A DNA stretch of 32,422 nt from Candidatus Methylomirabilis sp. Lineage in GTDB: Bacteria; Methylomirabilota; Methylomirabilia; Methylomirabilales; CSP1-5. This document shows, in pieces, positions 18,862-26,493 of the stretch. Where the stretch lies: NCBI GenBank assembly GCA_012974305.1, contig JAAXQN010000264.1, forward strand, positions 1 to 32,422. Direction: 5' to 3'. The notes beneath the pieces were generated by a model. That model was not told the DNA's origin, searched no databases, and saw nothing but the letters and a program-made list of their open reading frames with translations. Position 1 is the stretch's first letter, and each line of letters opens with the position of its first letter. The position numbers and the translations under genes were made by a program.

Positions 18862-19881
18862 TTACATCAGCTCCCCCTGAGGGCGGGCCCCGGGCGTGAG
18901 CCCGAAGTGGTCGAACGCCAGCCGGGTCGCGATCCGGCCCCGCGGCGTCCGGGCCAGGAATCCCGTCAGGATCAGAAACGGCTCGTAGATGTCCTCGAGG
19001 GTATCCTTCTCTTCACCGACGGCCATCGATAACGTCTCGAGGCCCACCGGGCCACCATCGAACTTCCCGATGAGGGTTTGGAGGATCCGGCGGTCCATGT
19101 CATCCAGTCCCCGTTCGTCCACCTCCAACCGCTCCAACGCCATCCGGGCGATCTCTTGACTGATCACCCCATCGCCCAACACCTGGGCAAAATCTCGAAC
19201 CCTCCTCAGGAGCCGATTCGCCACCCGAGGCGTCCCGCGGGCGCGACCGGCGAGCTCGCCAGCTCCCTCCGGACTGATCTCGACCCCCAGGACTTTCGCG
19301 GACCGGAGGACGATTCGAAAGATCTCTTCCTCGGCGTAATAATCGAGTCGGTGCACGACCCCGAACCGATTCCGGAGAGGGGCGGTGAGGAGTCCGGCCC
19401 GGGTGGTGGCCCCCACTAACGTGAAACGGGGCAGATCCAGCTTGATGGTCCGGGCGTGCGGGCCCTGGCCGATGACCAGGTCCAATTGAAACTCCTCCAT
19501 GGCGGGGTACAGGATTTCCTCTACCACACGGTTCATCCGATGGATCTCATCGATGAAGAGGACATCCCGGTCTTCGAGATTGGTGAGAATGGCTGCCACG
19601 TCCCCGGGTCGCTCCAGGACCGGCCCCGAGGTGGCCCGGACAGATACTTTCAGCTCTGCCGCGATGAGATGGGCCAGGGTCGTCTTTCCGAGACCCGGGG
19701 GCCCATGGAAGAGGACATGATCCAGGGGCTCCCGCCTGCCTCGGGCCGCCTCGATGAAGACGCGGAGATTCTCTTTCACCTTCTCTTGGCCGATGTATTC
19801 CTCCCAGATCTTTGGGCGGAGGGTCGGCTCCCACTGCTGATCTTCCTCGAGAGGGCGACGACTCACAATCTGCTCGGTCAT
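18862..19881 (-). CDS. ruvB: Holliday junction branch migration ATPase RuvB
   Basis: A 339-residue AAA+ motor that drives branch migration with RuvA. Walker [10 protein letters not shown], Walker B LFIDEIHR, sensor 1 GATTRAG, the arginine-finger region [15 protein letters not shown] and the C-terminal winged helix ([22 protein letters not shown]) are all clear. Full length. It begins 3 nt after the ruvA stop. Confidence 0.98.
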   Translation of the reverse strand: MTEQIVSRRPLEEDQQWEPTLRPKIWEEYIGQEKVKENLRVFIEAARGRREPLDHVLFHGPPGLGKTTLAHLIAAELKVSVRATSGPVLERPGDVAAILTNLEDRDVLFIDEIHRMNRVVEEILYPAMEEFQLDLVIGQGPHARTIKLDLPRFTLVGATTRAGLLTAPLRNRFGVVHRLDYYAEEEIFRIVLRSAKVLGVEISPEGAGELAGRARGTPRVANRLLRRVRDFAQVLGDGVISQEIARMALERLEVDERGLDDMDRRILQTLIGKFDGGPVGLETLSMAVGEEKDTLEDIYEPFLILTGFLARTPRGRIATRLAFDHFGLTPGARPQGELM

Positions 19882-19884
19882 GCC

Positions 19885-20499
19885 TTATCCCTTGGCCTGC
19901 CCCGCGAGGACGCGCAGGGCCTGCTTTACCACCGCCTCGAAATCCTCTCCCCCGTCCACCCGTTGGGCTGCGCTAGCGGCGGCCTTGGAGGCCGCAGCGC
20001 GGCTGTAGCCGAGATTCAGGAGCGCGGAGACCACATCCTGTAAGACTCCTTCTCTTCGGTCCGGATCGGATACCGCCGCCTCGACCGGCTCCAGAAGCAA
20101 CCCGACCTTTTCCTTCAGCTCAAGGATGATCCGCTCCGACGTCTTGCGGCCCACCCCAGGAATGGTGCTCAGGCGCAGCAAATCCCCGCGCGAGATGGCC
20201 GGGATCATCTCTTCCGCCGTAATCCCCGAAAGGATGTTGATGGCCAGGCGAGGCCCAATCCCGGAAACGCCCCGGAGAAGGTTAAATATGGATCTCTCGA
20301 GTTCCGTCAGAAAGCCGTAAAGATTCCAGGCGTCGTCCCGCACGTGGGTGGCGGTATGGAGGAGGATCTCGGTCCCCTCTTCAGGGAGCCGGTAGTAGGT
20401 GGAAAGGGGGATGAAGACACGATAGCCCACCCCGTTCACGTCCACGATCACCTCCGCGGGGTCCCGCTTGGCCACCTTCCCCCTGAGCCGCCCGATCAC
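19885..20499 (-). CDS. ruvA: Holliday junction branch migration complex subunit RuvA
   Basis: A 204-residue DNA-binding subunit. The OB-fold N-terminus (MIGRLRGKVAKRDPAEVIVDVNGVGYRVFIP), two helix-hairpin-helix motifs (GVSGIGPRLAINIL and TIPGVGRKTSERII) and the C-terminal domain III (ALLNLGYSRAAASKA) are in order. The start is GTG 20499 with gggagg 5 nt upstream. It follows the small secreted-protein gene by 10 nt and precedes ruvB by 3 nt. Confidence 0.97.
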   Translation of the reverse strand: MIGRLRGKVAKRDPAEVIVDVNGVGYRVFIPLSTYYRLPEEGTEILLHTATHVRDDAWNLYGFLTELERSIFNLLRGVSGIGPRLAINILSGITAEEMIPAISRGDLLRLSTIPGVGRKTSERIILELKEKVGLLLEPVEAAVSDPDRREGVLQDVVSALLNLGYSRAAASKAAASAAQRVDGGEDFEAVVKQALRVLAGQAKG

Positions 20500-20509
20500 C
20501 GAAGCCTCC

Positions 20510-20965
20510 CTAGAAAAAGGGTAGGATGAGGGTGAGATCGATGCGCCACGCTTCCTCCTCGCGGGTCATCGGAAAACTCTGAACACGCGGGCCACACTGA
20601 AAGCGGGGAACGATGCGTCCTGTCCATTCAAAGCCGACCCTTCCCGCGACGACGACCAGTCTCGGCGACTGATAATCCGCATTGTGTAATTCAAAGGTCG
20701 TCCAACAGCAGGTCGTCTTACATCCCAGACCCCGCATCCGGCCGATGAAATCTTCACGGGTAAAGAGGCGCTTGGTCGTCGTCGTCCCTCGATCGTAGAC
20801 GGCTCCATAATCCTCAACGTTCCACAGTTTCAGAACCTGGACGAGGGCCGCAGTGGCTTCCGCCTTTGCCTGTTCAACCTCCTGGGGGCTCGCCGCCCCC
20901 ACGAGCACCAGCAGGAGGAGGACACAGCTACACCCTCGCGATCCGCGTGTGAAGGACCACCCCAT
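20510..20965 (-). CDS. Small secreted protein of unknown function, nested between ruvC and ruvA
   Basis: A 151-residue predicted exported protein. A signal peptide (SCVLLLLVLVGAASPQ) is followed by a helix (AKAEATAALVQVLKLW) and a beta-rich part with Cys-rich segment LGCKTTCCWTT, ending in IDLTLILPFF. The layout resembles NTF2-like/SnoaL-like folds, as in some exported proteins of about this size, but I cannot assign a family. The ORF-track start at 21082 runs far into ruvC. I chose ATG 20965, which still overlaps ruvC by 38 nt in another frame; no good ribosome binding site is seen, so translation may be coupled to ruvC. Confidence 0.65.
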   Translation of the reverse strand: MGWSFTRGSRGCSCVLLLLVLVGAASPQEVEQAKAEATAALVQVLKLWNVEDYGAVYDRGTTTTKRLFTREDFIGRMRGLGCKTTCCWTTFELHNADYQSPRLVVVAGRVGFEWTGRIVPRFQCGPRVQSFPMTREEEAWRIDLTLILPFF

Positions 20966-21464
20966 GGATATGACAGATGGCCACCGCCAAGGCATCCGCC
21001 GCATCGGTGGCAGGGAGCCCAGACGAGAGTCCGAGGAGGGAGGCCACCATCCGTTGGACCTGCGGCTTCGACGCTTTTCCAAAGCCGGTCACCGCACTTT
21101 TCACCTCTAGCGGACTATACTCAAAGACCGTCAGGCCGGCCTCCACCACGGCTAACATGGCTGCACCCCTGGTCTGCCCGAGCTGTAGCGCGGTCTTGAC
21201 ATTCTTGGAAAAAAAAATGCCCTCCAGGACCGCACATCCGGGCTGATGCTGCCCAATGATCGCCTGGAGAGTCTGGTGGATTGCGTGGAGTCTCTGGGGA
21301 AAGGCCTGGCGGGGCGAGGTGGTGATCACGCCATGATCGACGGAGATGAGAGAACCGTTTCGGACCTCCACCACGCCATAACCGGTGGCGGCCATCCCGG
21401 GATCGATCCCCATCACCCGCAATCCGTTGGGTGCCTGCTCCCTCAGTTCGCGTCCGATGCTCAC
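20928..21464 (-). CDS. ruvC: Crossover junction endodeoxyribonuclease RuvC
   Basis: A 178-residue Holliday junction resolvase. The RNase H-like acidic residues are seen in VMGIDPG (Asp), VLEGIFFSKN (Glu) and ATDAADALAVAICH (two Asp). The substrate-loop region LGQTRGAAMLA is present. The ATG at 21464 has agaggtga upstream; a shorter start at the MGIDPG methionine is possible. It heads the ruv cluster and overlaps the small secreted-protein gene by 38 nt. Confidence 0.96.
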   Translation of the reverse strand: MSIGRELREQAPNGLRVMGIDPGMAATGYGVVEVRNGSLISVDHGVITTSPRQAFPQRLHAIHQTLQAIIGQHQPGCAVLEGIFFSKNVKTALQLGQTRGAAMLAVVEAGLTVFEYSPLEVKSAVTGFGKASKPQVQRMVASLLGLSSGLPATDAADALAVAICHIHGVVLHTRIARV

Positions 21465-21500
21465 CTCTCCGTGCTCAAACGCTGCTCCATTCTCTCTCTC

Positions 21501-21590
21501 CGATCACCGACGACCGGGAGAGCCTTTCATATCTTTCCGTCATCGGATTACGGTCATCTGTCGTCACCCAACCGTCACCTGTGACCTGTC
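21501..21590. repeat. Imperfect palindromic intergenic repeat, family B (copy 2)
   Basis: It contains cgatcaccgacgaccgg, then atcggattacggtcatctgtcgtc and further CCGTCAC/GTGACC units with partial inverted symmetry. These match the units of 13951-14051. It fills the gap between yebC and ruvC, suggesting the ruv genes may be separated from yebC transcription. Confidence 0.5.
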
Positions 21591-21605
21591 ATTGGGACGG
21601 GGGCA

Positions 21606-22355
21606 CTAGGCCGAAAGCGCCGCCATGATCTGTTCGGGAATATCGAAATTGGCATAGACCTGCTGCACATCGTCGTGCTCTTCAAGTCCGTCCACGAGAC
21701 GGAGCACCTGCTCGGCCGTCTTGCCCTCGACCCGGATGGTGGATTGAGGCACCATGGTGATCTCGGCATGTTCGATGGGAAAGGCCGCCTGCTCCAACGC
21801 GGTCTTTACCGATCCAAAATCCTTGGGGGCGATGACGACCTCGAACGTCTGCTCTTCGCTCCGCACATCCTCCGCGCCTGCCTCGAGTGCCACTGCCAAG
21901 AGCTGCTCTTCGTCTACCCCTTTCGCCGTGACCTGGATCAACCCTTTCTTGTCGAACATCCAGCCAACACACCCTGCCTCGCCCAGGTTCCCACCAAGGC
22001 GAGAGAAGATCTTTCGCACCTCTGCCGTCGTCCGGTTCCTGTTGTCGGTGACCGCCTCCACCATCACCGCCACTCCCCCGGGGCCGTACCCTTCGTAGAC
22101 GCAGTCCTCATAGGTAACCCCTTCCAATTCCCCGGTCCCCTTCTTGATGGCCCGAGCGATATTGTCCTGGGGCATGTTGCCGGCTTTGGCCTTGTCGATG
22201 GCATCACGCAGACGAGGGTTTCCCGTCGGATCCCCACCGCCGATCCGGGCCGCCACCGTGACCTCGCGGATCAGCCTGGTGAAGAGCCGCCCCCGCTGGG
22301 CATCGACCTTCGCCTTTTTATGTTTGATTCCTGCCCATTTGGAATGTCCTGACAT
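21606..22355 (-). CDS. yebC: YebC/PmpR family protein
   Basis: A 249-residue cytoplasmic protein. The N-terminus [20 protein letters not shown] and the segments [36 protein letters not shown] and [23 protein letters not shown] are diagnostic. The family is annotated as DNA-binding regulator, and recent work links members to translation of proline-rich stretches, so its role is best left open. The ATG has aggag 8 nt upstream, and a candidate promoter is present. It is upstream of ruvC, a common arrangement. Confidence 0.96.
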   Translation of the reverse strand: MSGHSKWAGIKHKKAKVDAQRGRLFTRLIREVTVAARIGGGDPTGNPRLRDAIDKAKAGNMPQDNIARAIKKGTGELEGVTYEDCVYEGYGPGGVAVMVEAVTDNRNRTTAEVRKIFSRLGGNLGEAGCVGWMFDKKGLIQVTAKGVDEEQLLAVALEAGAEDVRSEEQTFEVVIAPKDFGSVKTALEQAAFPIEHAEITMVPQSTIRVEGKTAEQVLRLVDGLEEHDDVQQVYANFDIPEQIMAALSA

Positions 22356-22376
22356 CCCTGGGTCTCCTTGCCTGGA

Positions 22377-22405
22377 AAATTACAGAAAAGCCTCCTCACT
22401 GTAAA
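22377..22405 (-). promoter_or_regulatory. Candidate sigma70 promoter for yebC
   Basis: On the minus strand TTTACA (plus-strand 22400-22405) is followed after 17 bp by TAATTT (22377-22382). The -35 is a 5/6 match, the -10 weaker. Confidence 0.45.
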
Positions 22406-22428
22406 GAGAAATCTCCCTGGAAATCCCC

Positions 22429-22457
22429 TTGACAAGCCTCGGGGGTGGTGGTAAGTA
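22429..22457 (+). promoter_or_regulatory. Candidate promoter for the aroF leader
   Basis: A perfect TTGACA (22429-22434) is followed after 17 bp by TAAGTA (22452-22457), weak as a -10 but preceded by TGg as in an extended -10. A start near 22464 would give a leader of about 205 nt, enough to hold the attenuator. Confidence 0.5.
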
Positions 22458-22496
22458 CGCTAACACATCCACCGAAACCCTTCAACGAAGCCGCAG

Positions 22497-22568
22497 ATGG
22501 ATTTCAGGCATCTGAGAAGGTGGCGGTTCTATTTTAGCGGCGTCTGCCCTCCGGTCGGCGCCACCTGA
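22497..22568 (+). CDS. Candidate aromatic leader peptide of aroF
   Basis: A 23-codon ORF absent from the track, starting MDFRHL and containing the run WRFYF at codons 9-13 (22521-22535), then ending in GAT and TGA. One Trp, one Tyr and three Phe occur in a 23-residue peptide upstream of the first enzyme of aromatic amino acid synthesis. The aromatic codons overlap the left arm (22519-22525) of a 7-bp stem whose right arm (22559-22565) spans the last codons, as in classical trp/phe attenuators. The ribosome binding site is weak (acgaagccgcag), which is the main doubt. Confidence 0.65.
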   Translation: MDFRHLRRWRFYFSGVCPPVGAT

Positions 22569-22588
22569 CGTCTTTGTCGTCGAGGATG

Positions 22589-22627
22589 GCTGCGGAGGCA
22601 GACAAGCCTCCGTGGCTTTTTCTTTCT
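22589..22627 (+). terminator. Intrinsic terminator (attenuator) in the aroF leader
   Basis: The stem 22589-22599/22606-22616 has 11 pairs including two G-U (GGCTGCGGAGGC against GCCTCCGTGGC) around the loop agacaa, followed at once by TTTTTCTTTCT. Its left arm (22594-22599) can instead pair with GCCCTCC (22546-22552, one bulged C), which lies just after the aromatic codons of the leader peptide. That pairing would act as the antiterminator. Confidence 0.75.
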
Positions 22628-22630
22628 GTA

Positions 22631-22660
22631 GCCACGGGCGACCCCGTGGCTTTCGCTTTT
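22631..22660 (+). promoter_or_regulatory. Second hairpin in the aroF leader, adjoining the ribosome binding site
   Basis: GCCACGGG (22631-22638) pairs with CCCGTGGC (22643-22650) over a 4-nt loop, followed by tttcgctttt and then the ggagg of aroF. Its left arm can also pair with the CCGTGGC copy at 22610-22616 that forms part of the first terminator. It may be a second terminator or part of the switch. Confidence 0.55.
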
Positions 22661-22670
22661 GGAGGAAGAC

Positions 22671-23687
22671 ATGATCATCGTCATGCAAGCTGGGGCACCG
22701 GAAGAACAGCTTCAAGAGGTCCTGAGGCGCATCGAGGAGTTAGGATACCACGCGCACGTCATCCGGGGGACCCAGCGGAATGTGGTGGGCGCCGTAGGGG
22801 ATGAGCGAGGCAAGGCAAAGCTGCAGCAGTTGGAGGCGGTGCCGGGCGTTGAAAACGTCGTCCCGATTCTGCAGCCGTTCAAGCTGGCGAGTCGGGAGGT
22901 CCGGTCCGAAAAGACGGTGGTCAAGGTGGGCGAGATCGAGATCGGGGCGGACCGTCTCACGGTCATGGCCGGACCCTGCTCAGTCGAGAGTGAGACGCAG
23001 ATCGTCGAGACGGCACATGTCGTCAAGGCGGCCGGGGCCACCATCCTCCGGGGGGGGGCCTTCAAGCCCCGAACGTCACCCTATAGCTTTCAGGGGCTCG
23101 GAGAGAGAGGGCTCGAACTCCTCGCCCAGGCTCGCCAGGTGACCGGGCTCAAAATTGTCACCGAGGTCCTCAATGATCGAGATGTGGAGCTGGTGGCTCG
23201 CTATGCCGATATCCTCCAGATCGGGGCGCGCAACATGATGAACTTTGCCCTCTTGAACAAAGTCGGCGAGGCGCGAAAGCCGGTCCTCCTCAAGCGTGGC
23301 ATGTCGGCCACGATCCAGGACCTGTTGATGTCGGCAGAGTATATTCTCTCGCACGGAAATTACGACGTCATCCTCTGCGAGCGCGGGATCCGGACCTTTG
23401 AGACGGCTACCCGTTTCACCCTCGACCTCAACGCCGTACCGGTTCTCCAGAAGATGACCCACCTGCCGGTCATCGTGGACCCGAGCCACGGCACGGGCTA
23501 CTCGGACTATGTGACGGCCATGGCCCGGGCTGCCATCGCCGCCGGGGCCGATGGCCTCATGGTCGAGGTCCATCCCCGACCCGAGGAGGCCCTGTCCGAT
23601 GGGGTGCAGTCCCTGACGCCGCCCCGGTTCGCAGACCTCATGCGGCAACTGGAGCCGGTCGCTGCGGCCGTCGGCCGCACCCTCTAG
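22671..23687 (+). CDS. aroF: 3-deoxy-7-phosphoheptulonate (DAHP) synthase, type I-beta
   Basis: A 338-residue enzyme that condenses phosphoenolpyruvate and erythrose-4-phosphate, the first step of the shikimate pathway. An N-terminal ferredoxin-like regulatory domain ([20 protein letters not shown], first ~70 residues) precedes the barrel with [63 protein letters not shown] and [13 protein letters not shown] 22671 has ggagg 5 nt upstream and replaces the TTG 22659 of the track. Control is likely by attenuation through the leader described above, and possibly by feedback through the N-terminal domain. Confidence 0.96.
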   Translation: MIIVMQAGAPEEQLQEVLRRIEELGYHAHVIRGTQRNVVGAVGDERGKAKLQQLEAVPGVENVVPILQPFKLASREVRSEKTVVKVGEIEIGADRLTVMAGPCSVESETQIVETAHVVKAAGATILRGGAFKPRTSPYSFQGLGERGLELLAQARQVTGLKIVTEVLNDRDVELVARYADILQIGARNMMNFALLNKVGEARKPVLLKRGMSATIQDLLMSAEYILSHGNYDVILCERGIRTFETATRFTLDLNAVPVLQKMTHLPVIVDPSHGTGYSDYVTAMARAAIAAGADGLMVEVHPRPEEALSDGVQSLTPPRFADLMRQLEPVAAAVGRTL

Positions 23688-24005
23688 TCTATCCCTCCCC
23701 ACCACTCTGCACCCTTCGAGGCAGTTCTCCCTGTTTGCCTCTATGGGTACGAGGCCCCCGTCCGCATCCTCGTGCCGGGGCCCTCTCTCACGTAAATCAG
23801 CCTGAACCTGCCGTCCCTCTCCCTTCCCCACTTCATCCGCCAAGGTCCGACGAGGCCCCCCAGACCCAACCGAAACCAAGCTGTGTTGTGACGGCGGATA
23901 AAGGGGAACAGTTGCAAGTAACCGATTTACAATGATTTGTTTGCTCAGGCCTTTATCGGGTATGCCGTCGCGAGGCAGAGGGGGCCCCGCTAGCCCATTG
24001 AAAAA
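23688..24005. other. Intergenic stretch after aroF with hairpins only
   Basis: No convincing gene is seen. Hairpins GAGGCA/TGCCTC (23718-23741) and ACGAGG/CCTCGT (23749-23773, competing with GAGGCCCC/GGGGCCcTC to 23785) follow aroF but lack U-tracts, so termination here is uncertain. The rest shows nothing recognisable. Confidence 0.4.
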
Positions 24006-24033
24006 TAAAGTTTCTTCATGCTTCTGTCGATAA
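24006..24033 (+). promoter_or_regulatory. Sigma28 (FliA)-type promoter
   Basis: TAAAGTTT (24006-24013), 12-nt spacer, GTCGATAA (24026-24033). The FliA consensus is TAAAGTTT-N11-GCCGATAA, so this matches 15 of 16 positions with one extra spacer base. The predicted start is near 24041, 60 nt before the downstream ATG. Confidence 0.6.
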
Positions 24034-24046
24034 CATTAAGGATTAC

Positions 24047-24074
24047 GGGAAGATGCCAGCGAATTGGCATTCCC
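24047..24074 (+). promoter_or_regulatory. 5' UTR hairpin of the basic-protein mRNA
   Basis: GGGA-ag-ATGCCA, loop gcgaat, TGGCAT-TCCC: ten pairs with a 2-nt bulge. It lies almost at the predicted 5' end of the transcript and upstream of the ribosome binding site, so it could protect the mRNA or bind a regulator. Confidence 0.5.
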
Positions 24075-24102
24075 ATGGACCCCAAGCAAGGAGGGAAAGA
24101 AG

Positions 24103-24270
24103 ATGGCGCGCAAGAAGAAACGGACCTTGTTGGAAGACTTTGAGATGTCTGGCAAGCCCAAGCGCAGGAAGAAGCGGTCTTCGGGGAAGAAGACCATCAA
24201 GAAGGCAGCCCCGAAGAGGGCTCGCACGTCCAAGAAGGCAAAGACCTCAAAGCCGAAAAGGAAGAAATAG
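24103..24270 (+). CDS. Lys/Arg-rich 55-residue protein, histone-H1-like composition
   Basis: A very basic small protein. After ARKKKRTLLEDFEMSGKP it is mostly Lys, Arg, Ala, Ser and Thr (KKTIKKAAPKRARTSKKAK), like bacterial histone-H1-like or other nucleic-acid-condensing tails. ATG 24103 has aaggaggg 7 nt upstream, so the ATG 24064 of the track is rejected (it lies inside the 5' hairpin region). Preceded by a FliA-like promoter and followed by a strong terminator, it is a complete single-gene unit. A role in nucleoid or RNA binding is inferred from composition only. Confidence 0.75.
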   Translation: MARKKKRTLLEDFEMSGKPKRRKKRSSGKKTIKKAAPKRARTSKKAKTSKPKRKK

Positions 24271-24295
24271 CGCGTCTCGGACGTACCAAAACACC

Positions 24296-24335
24296 AAACG
24301 CCCTCCCGGGCAAAGCACGGCCCCGGAGGGCGTTT
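24296..24335. terminator. Bidirectional intrinsic terminator
   Basis: AAACGCCCTCC (24296-24306) pairs with GGAGGGCGTTT (24325-24335), 11 bp. The plus strand continues with T-rich tttccctttc; the minus strand continues with tttggtgttttgg. It can end both the basic-protein gene and the convergent RRM gene. Confidence 0.8.
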
Positions 24336-24390
24336 CCCTTTCTGGAAATGAAGTGCGGTCAGACAATCATCCCGTCTGGGCAGGTGAAGC

Positions 24391-24675
24391 TTAGGCGACG
24401 TTCCGCCACCGACCTCCGCCTCGCCGCTGCTCCTGCCTGGCCCGGCTGACGACCAGGTTTCGCCCCTTCATGGGGCACCCGTTTAACAGCTGGATTGCCT
24501 TGGCCGCCTCCGCTTCCGTCGCCATCTCCACAAAAGCAAACCCCTTAGGTCGACCCGTGTATCGGTCGGTGATAATTCTGACCGACTCGACCGTCCCGGC
24601 CTGCTCGAACAGCGACCGAAGCTCTACCCCGTTGGCTTCGAAGGGAAGGTTCCCGACATGCAGATTACTCGACAT
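24391..24675 (-). CDS. RRM-domain RNA-binding protein
   Basis: A 94-residue single RNA recognition motif protein. RNP2 is LHVGNL and RNP1 is KGFAFVEM, at the standard spacing, with an Arg/Gly-rich tail (QEQRRGGGRWRN). Such bacterial RRM proteins resemble cyanobacterial Rbp proteins and are often cold- or stress-linked, but targets here are unknown. ATG 24675 (MSSNLHVGN) is the start: aaggagga lies 6-7 nt upstream, whereas the track start 24759 has none. The 5' UTR contains a small CCGT/ACGG hairpin. The 229-nt gap upstream (24676-24904) shows nothing else clear. Confidence 0.92.
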   Translation of the reverse strand: MSSNLHVGNLPFEANGVELRSLFEQAGTVESVRIITDRYTGRPKGFAFVEMATEAEAAKAIQLLNGCPMKGRNLVVSRARQEQRRGGGRWRNVA

Positions 24676-24904
24676 TGTGGTTCCTCCTTGCCTAAAAGGA
24701 TCACCACGACCGTCAATAAACGGCCGTCCAGACCAACAGAGTGAATTCGATACGTTCAATCATTTGGAAAATAAGGACGGGGGAATAGAGGGACAGCGTC
24801 TATTTTCTTGATGCACAGGTGTTGAATTGGTGGCGCAGCCCGCTCCTGTCACTCCAGGGCTCAGAGTCTGACAAGTTGTCCATCCGATGAGGGAGGGGCC
24901 GGTC

Positions 24905-25705
24905 TTAGACTTTGCGGATGAAGTCGCGGATGGCGGTATTAACCCGGTCTGGCGATTCGAGGGGAAGCATGTGCCCGGCCTTCTGGACCAGCATCAAGGT
25001 AGATCCCGGTATCTCTTGCTGCAGCCGCTTCGAGTAACGCGCCGGCGTGATATGGTCCTCGTCCCCGCAAAGGATCAGGGTTGGTAAATTGAGCCCTTTG
25101 AGCCTGCCCCTAAAGTCAAAGTGGCGGCAAGCGGTGAAATCGCCCAAGACTGTCTCGTACCTACACCGTCGGACATCGGCTCCGGCGATGGCCAGCGCAT
25201 CCTTCGTGACCACATGCGAAAAGAACATCCCCTTGAATTTATGAGGCACCGTAGCGGCAGCCCACAGAAATATGTCTGGTGTCATCGCCAGTTTGTCAAG
25301 GTAGGCCGCCGAAGCGATGAGAATCAAGCCTTTCAGCAGCTCCGGATGCGTAAGCGCGATTTGGAGTGCAACGGCCCCTCCCATTGAGTGTCCTGCCAAA
25401 AAGGCCTTTCGGTTTCCGATTCGCTGCAGCACGCCCAACACCGTCGCGGCATACCGCTCGACCGAGGGGTTGTCCACCGGTTCAGAGCCGCCATGGCCCG
25501 GAAGATCCGGGGCCACCACCTCGAAATCACGTGACAGATAGTCCACCTGATACCGCCACGAGTCGGCGCTGCACCCACTGCCATGGACCAGGACAAGTCG
25601 CTGACGCCAAAGGGGCCATCGCCTGCCCGCCTTGGCATAGGCAACGGCCAGTTCATCTATCGAGCAGAGTTCCCGATGTAGTCGCTCCGGTTGCTGGTTC
25701 AGCAT
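24905..25705 (-). CDS. Alpha/beta-fold hydrolase
   Basis: A 266-residue hydrolase. The oxyanion region VLVHGSGCSADSW, the nucleophile elbow GHSMGG (Ser), the acid in LCGDEDHITP (Asp) and the catalytic His in KAGHMLPLE form a full triad; a helical cap lies in between (residues ~135-200). No signal peptide is seen, so it is cytoplasmic. Substrate cannot be told; esters, lactones or C-C bonds are all cleaved in this family. It stands alone on the minus strand, with no clear ribosome binding site at the ATG. Confidence 0.92.
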   Translation of the reverse strand: MLNQQPERLHRELCSIDELAVAYAKAGRRWPLWRQRLVLVHGSGCSADSWRYQVDYLSRDFEVVAPDLPGHGGSEPVDNPSVERYAATVLGVLQRIGNRKAFLAGHSMGGAVALQIALTHPELLKGLILIASAAYLDKLAMTPDIFLWAAATVPHKFKGMFFSHVVTKDALAIAGADVRRCRYETVLGDFTACRHFDFRGRLKGLNLPTLILCGDEDHITPARYSKRLQQEIPGSTLMLVQKAGHMLPLESPDRVNTAIRDFIRKV

Positions 25706-25813
25706 AGGATGTAGTTAATGCAACACCCGTGCCCGTATCACCCCCCCTTTGCCGCAGACCAAATCTCTCTTCCGCTTCACTTTGCCGAAGGCCATCAAAA
25801 AGATTCCTGACCC

Positions 25814-25842
25814 TTGACACCCCCTTCCCCGTAAACGATACT
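25814..25842 (+). promoter_or_regulatory. Sigma70-type promoter upstream of the PilZ gene
   Basis: TTGACA (25814-25819), 17 bp, GATACT (25837-25842; 4/6). The predicted start is near 25849, immediately before the intrinsic terminator at 25857. Confidence 0.55.
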
Positions 25843-25856
25843 GAAGGCCTCGCTCC

Positions 25857-25900
25857 AAACGCCTTCTCATATACCGTACGGGAGGGCGTTTTACTTTTTT
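25857..25900 (+). terminator. Intrinsic terminator between the PilZ promoter and gene
   Basis: AAACGCCTTCTC pairs with GGGAGGGCGTTT (two G-U pairs) around an 11-nt loop, followed by tactttttt. It resembles the terminator at 24296-24335 in sequence. No rightward gene ends just before it, so it acts either on a very short RNA started at ~25849 or as a read-through control for PilZ. Confidence 0.7.
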
Positions 25901-25944
25901 GAAAGGAGCAACGCTAAGAACCGTAAGGAGGTGAAGTCGCGCCG

Positions 25945-26304
25945 GTGGAGCAAGCGAAGCGGGACAGGCGAACCCATGTCCGGTGGGTAGTTGGGGGGCG
26001 TGCGGCGGGACGCATTAGCGCCATTCACGAGGCCACCATCATCGATATCAGCCTGGGCGGGGCCTTGATCGAACATACAAGCATGGTTTCGGTCGGGACC
26101 ACGTCGCCCCTCATCCTGACAATCCACGGGCGCGAAGTTATCCTCAAGTGCCAAGTAGTCCGATCAGCGGTCCACCGTTTTGAGGTACGGCCCAACGGCG
26201 AGCGAGAGCTCATCTGTCGCACAGGAGTGGAGTTTCTGGACATCTCGGAAGACGCCCAGCATCTGCTCGGTGAATACATCACGTCCCTTCGCGAGGAAAA
26301 CTAA
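25945..26304 (+). CDS. PilZ domain protein, probable c-di-GMP receptor
   Basis: A 119-residue stand-alone PilZ domain. The c-di-GMP-binding motifs are visible: the RxxxR segment (RRTHVR near residues 8-13) and DISLGG (DxSxxG). Such proteins sense c-di-GMP and often control motility, secretion or transcription by protein contacts. The start is GTG 25945 with aaggaggt about 11 nt upstream, slightly long. Its promoter and a terminator lie upstream. With the HD-GYP protein at 3.3 kb it shows that this organism uses c-di-GMP signalling. Confidence 0.88.
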   Translation: MEQAKRDRRTHVRWVVGGRAAGRISAIHEATIIDISLGGALIEHTSMVSVGTTSPLILTIHGREVILKCQVVRSAVHRFEVRPNGERELICRTGVEFLDISEDAQHLLGEYITSLREEN

Positions 26305-26493
26305 CCCGGCAAATTCTGCCTGCTCCTTTCCCATGCTGAAGCCCTTTCCACAAAATGTATAGGGGTCGGGGGCGGCCTCATTATCGAGCCGTTACGGTAC
26401 AGTAATTGCAATATATTAGGTCGATACAGAGCGCCGCCTCGTAAGCTGATGAAGCCAAGAATCACAAGCGCGGTGGCGTGTAGGTTAGCGTCG

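Noticed and set aside
22464-22670. T-box riboswitch upstream of aroF
   Set aside because: The T-box sequence AGGGTGGnACCGCG is absent; the leader peptide with aromatic codons explains the leader better.
23735-23935. 66-residue ORF after aroF
   Set aside because: Pro-rich low-complexity translation, no ribosome binding site, covers hairpins of the intergenic region.
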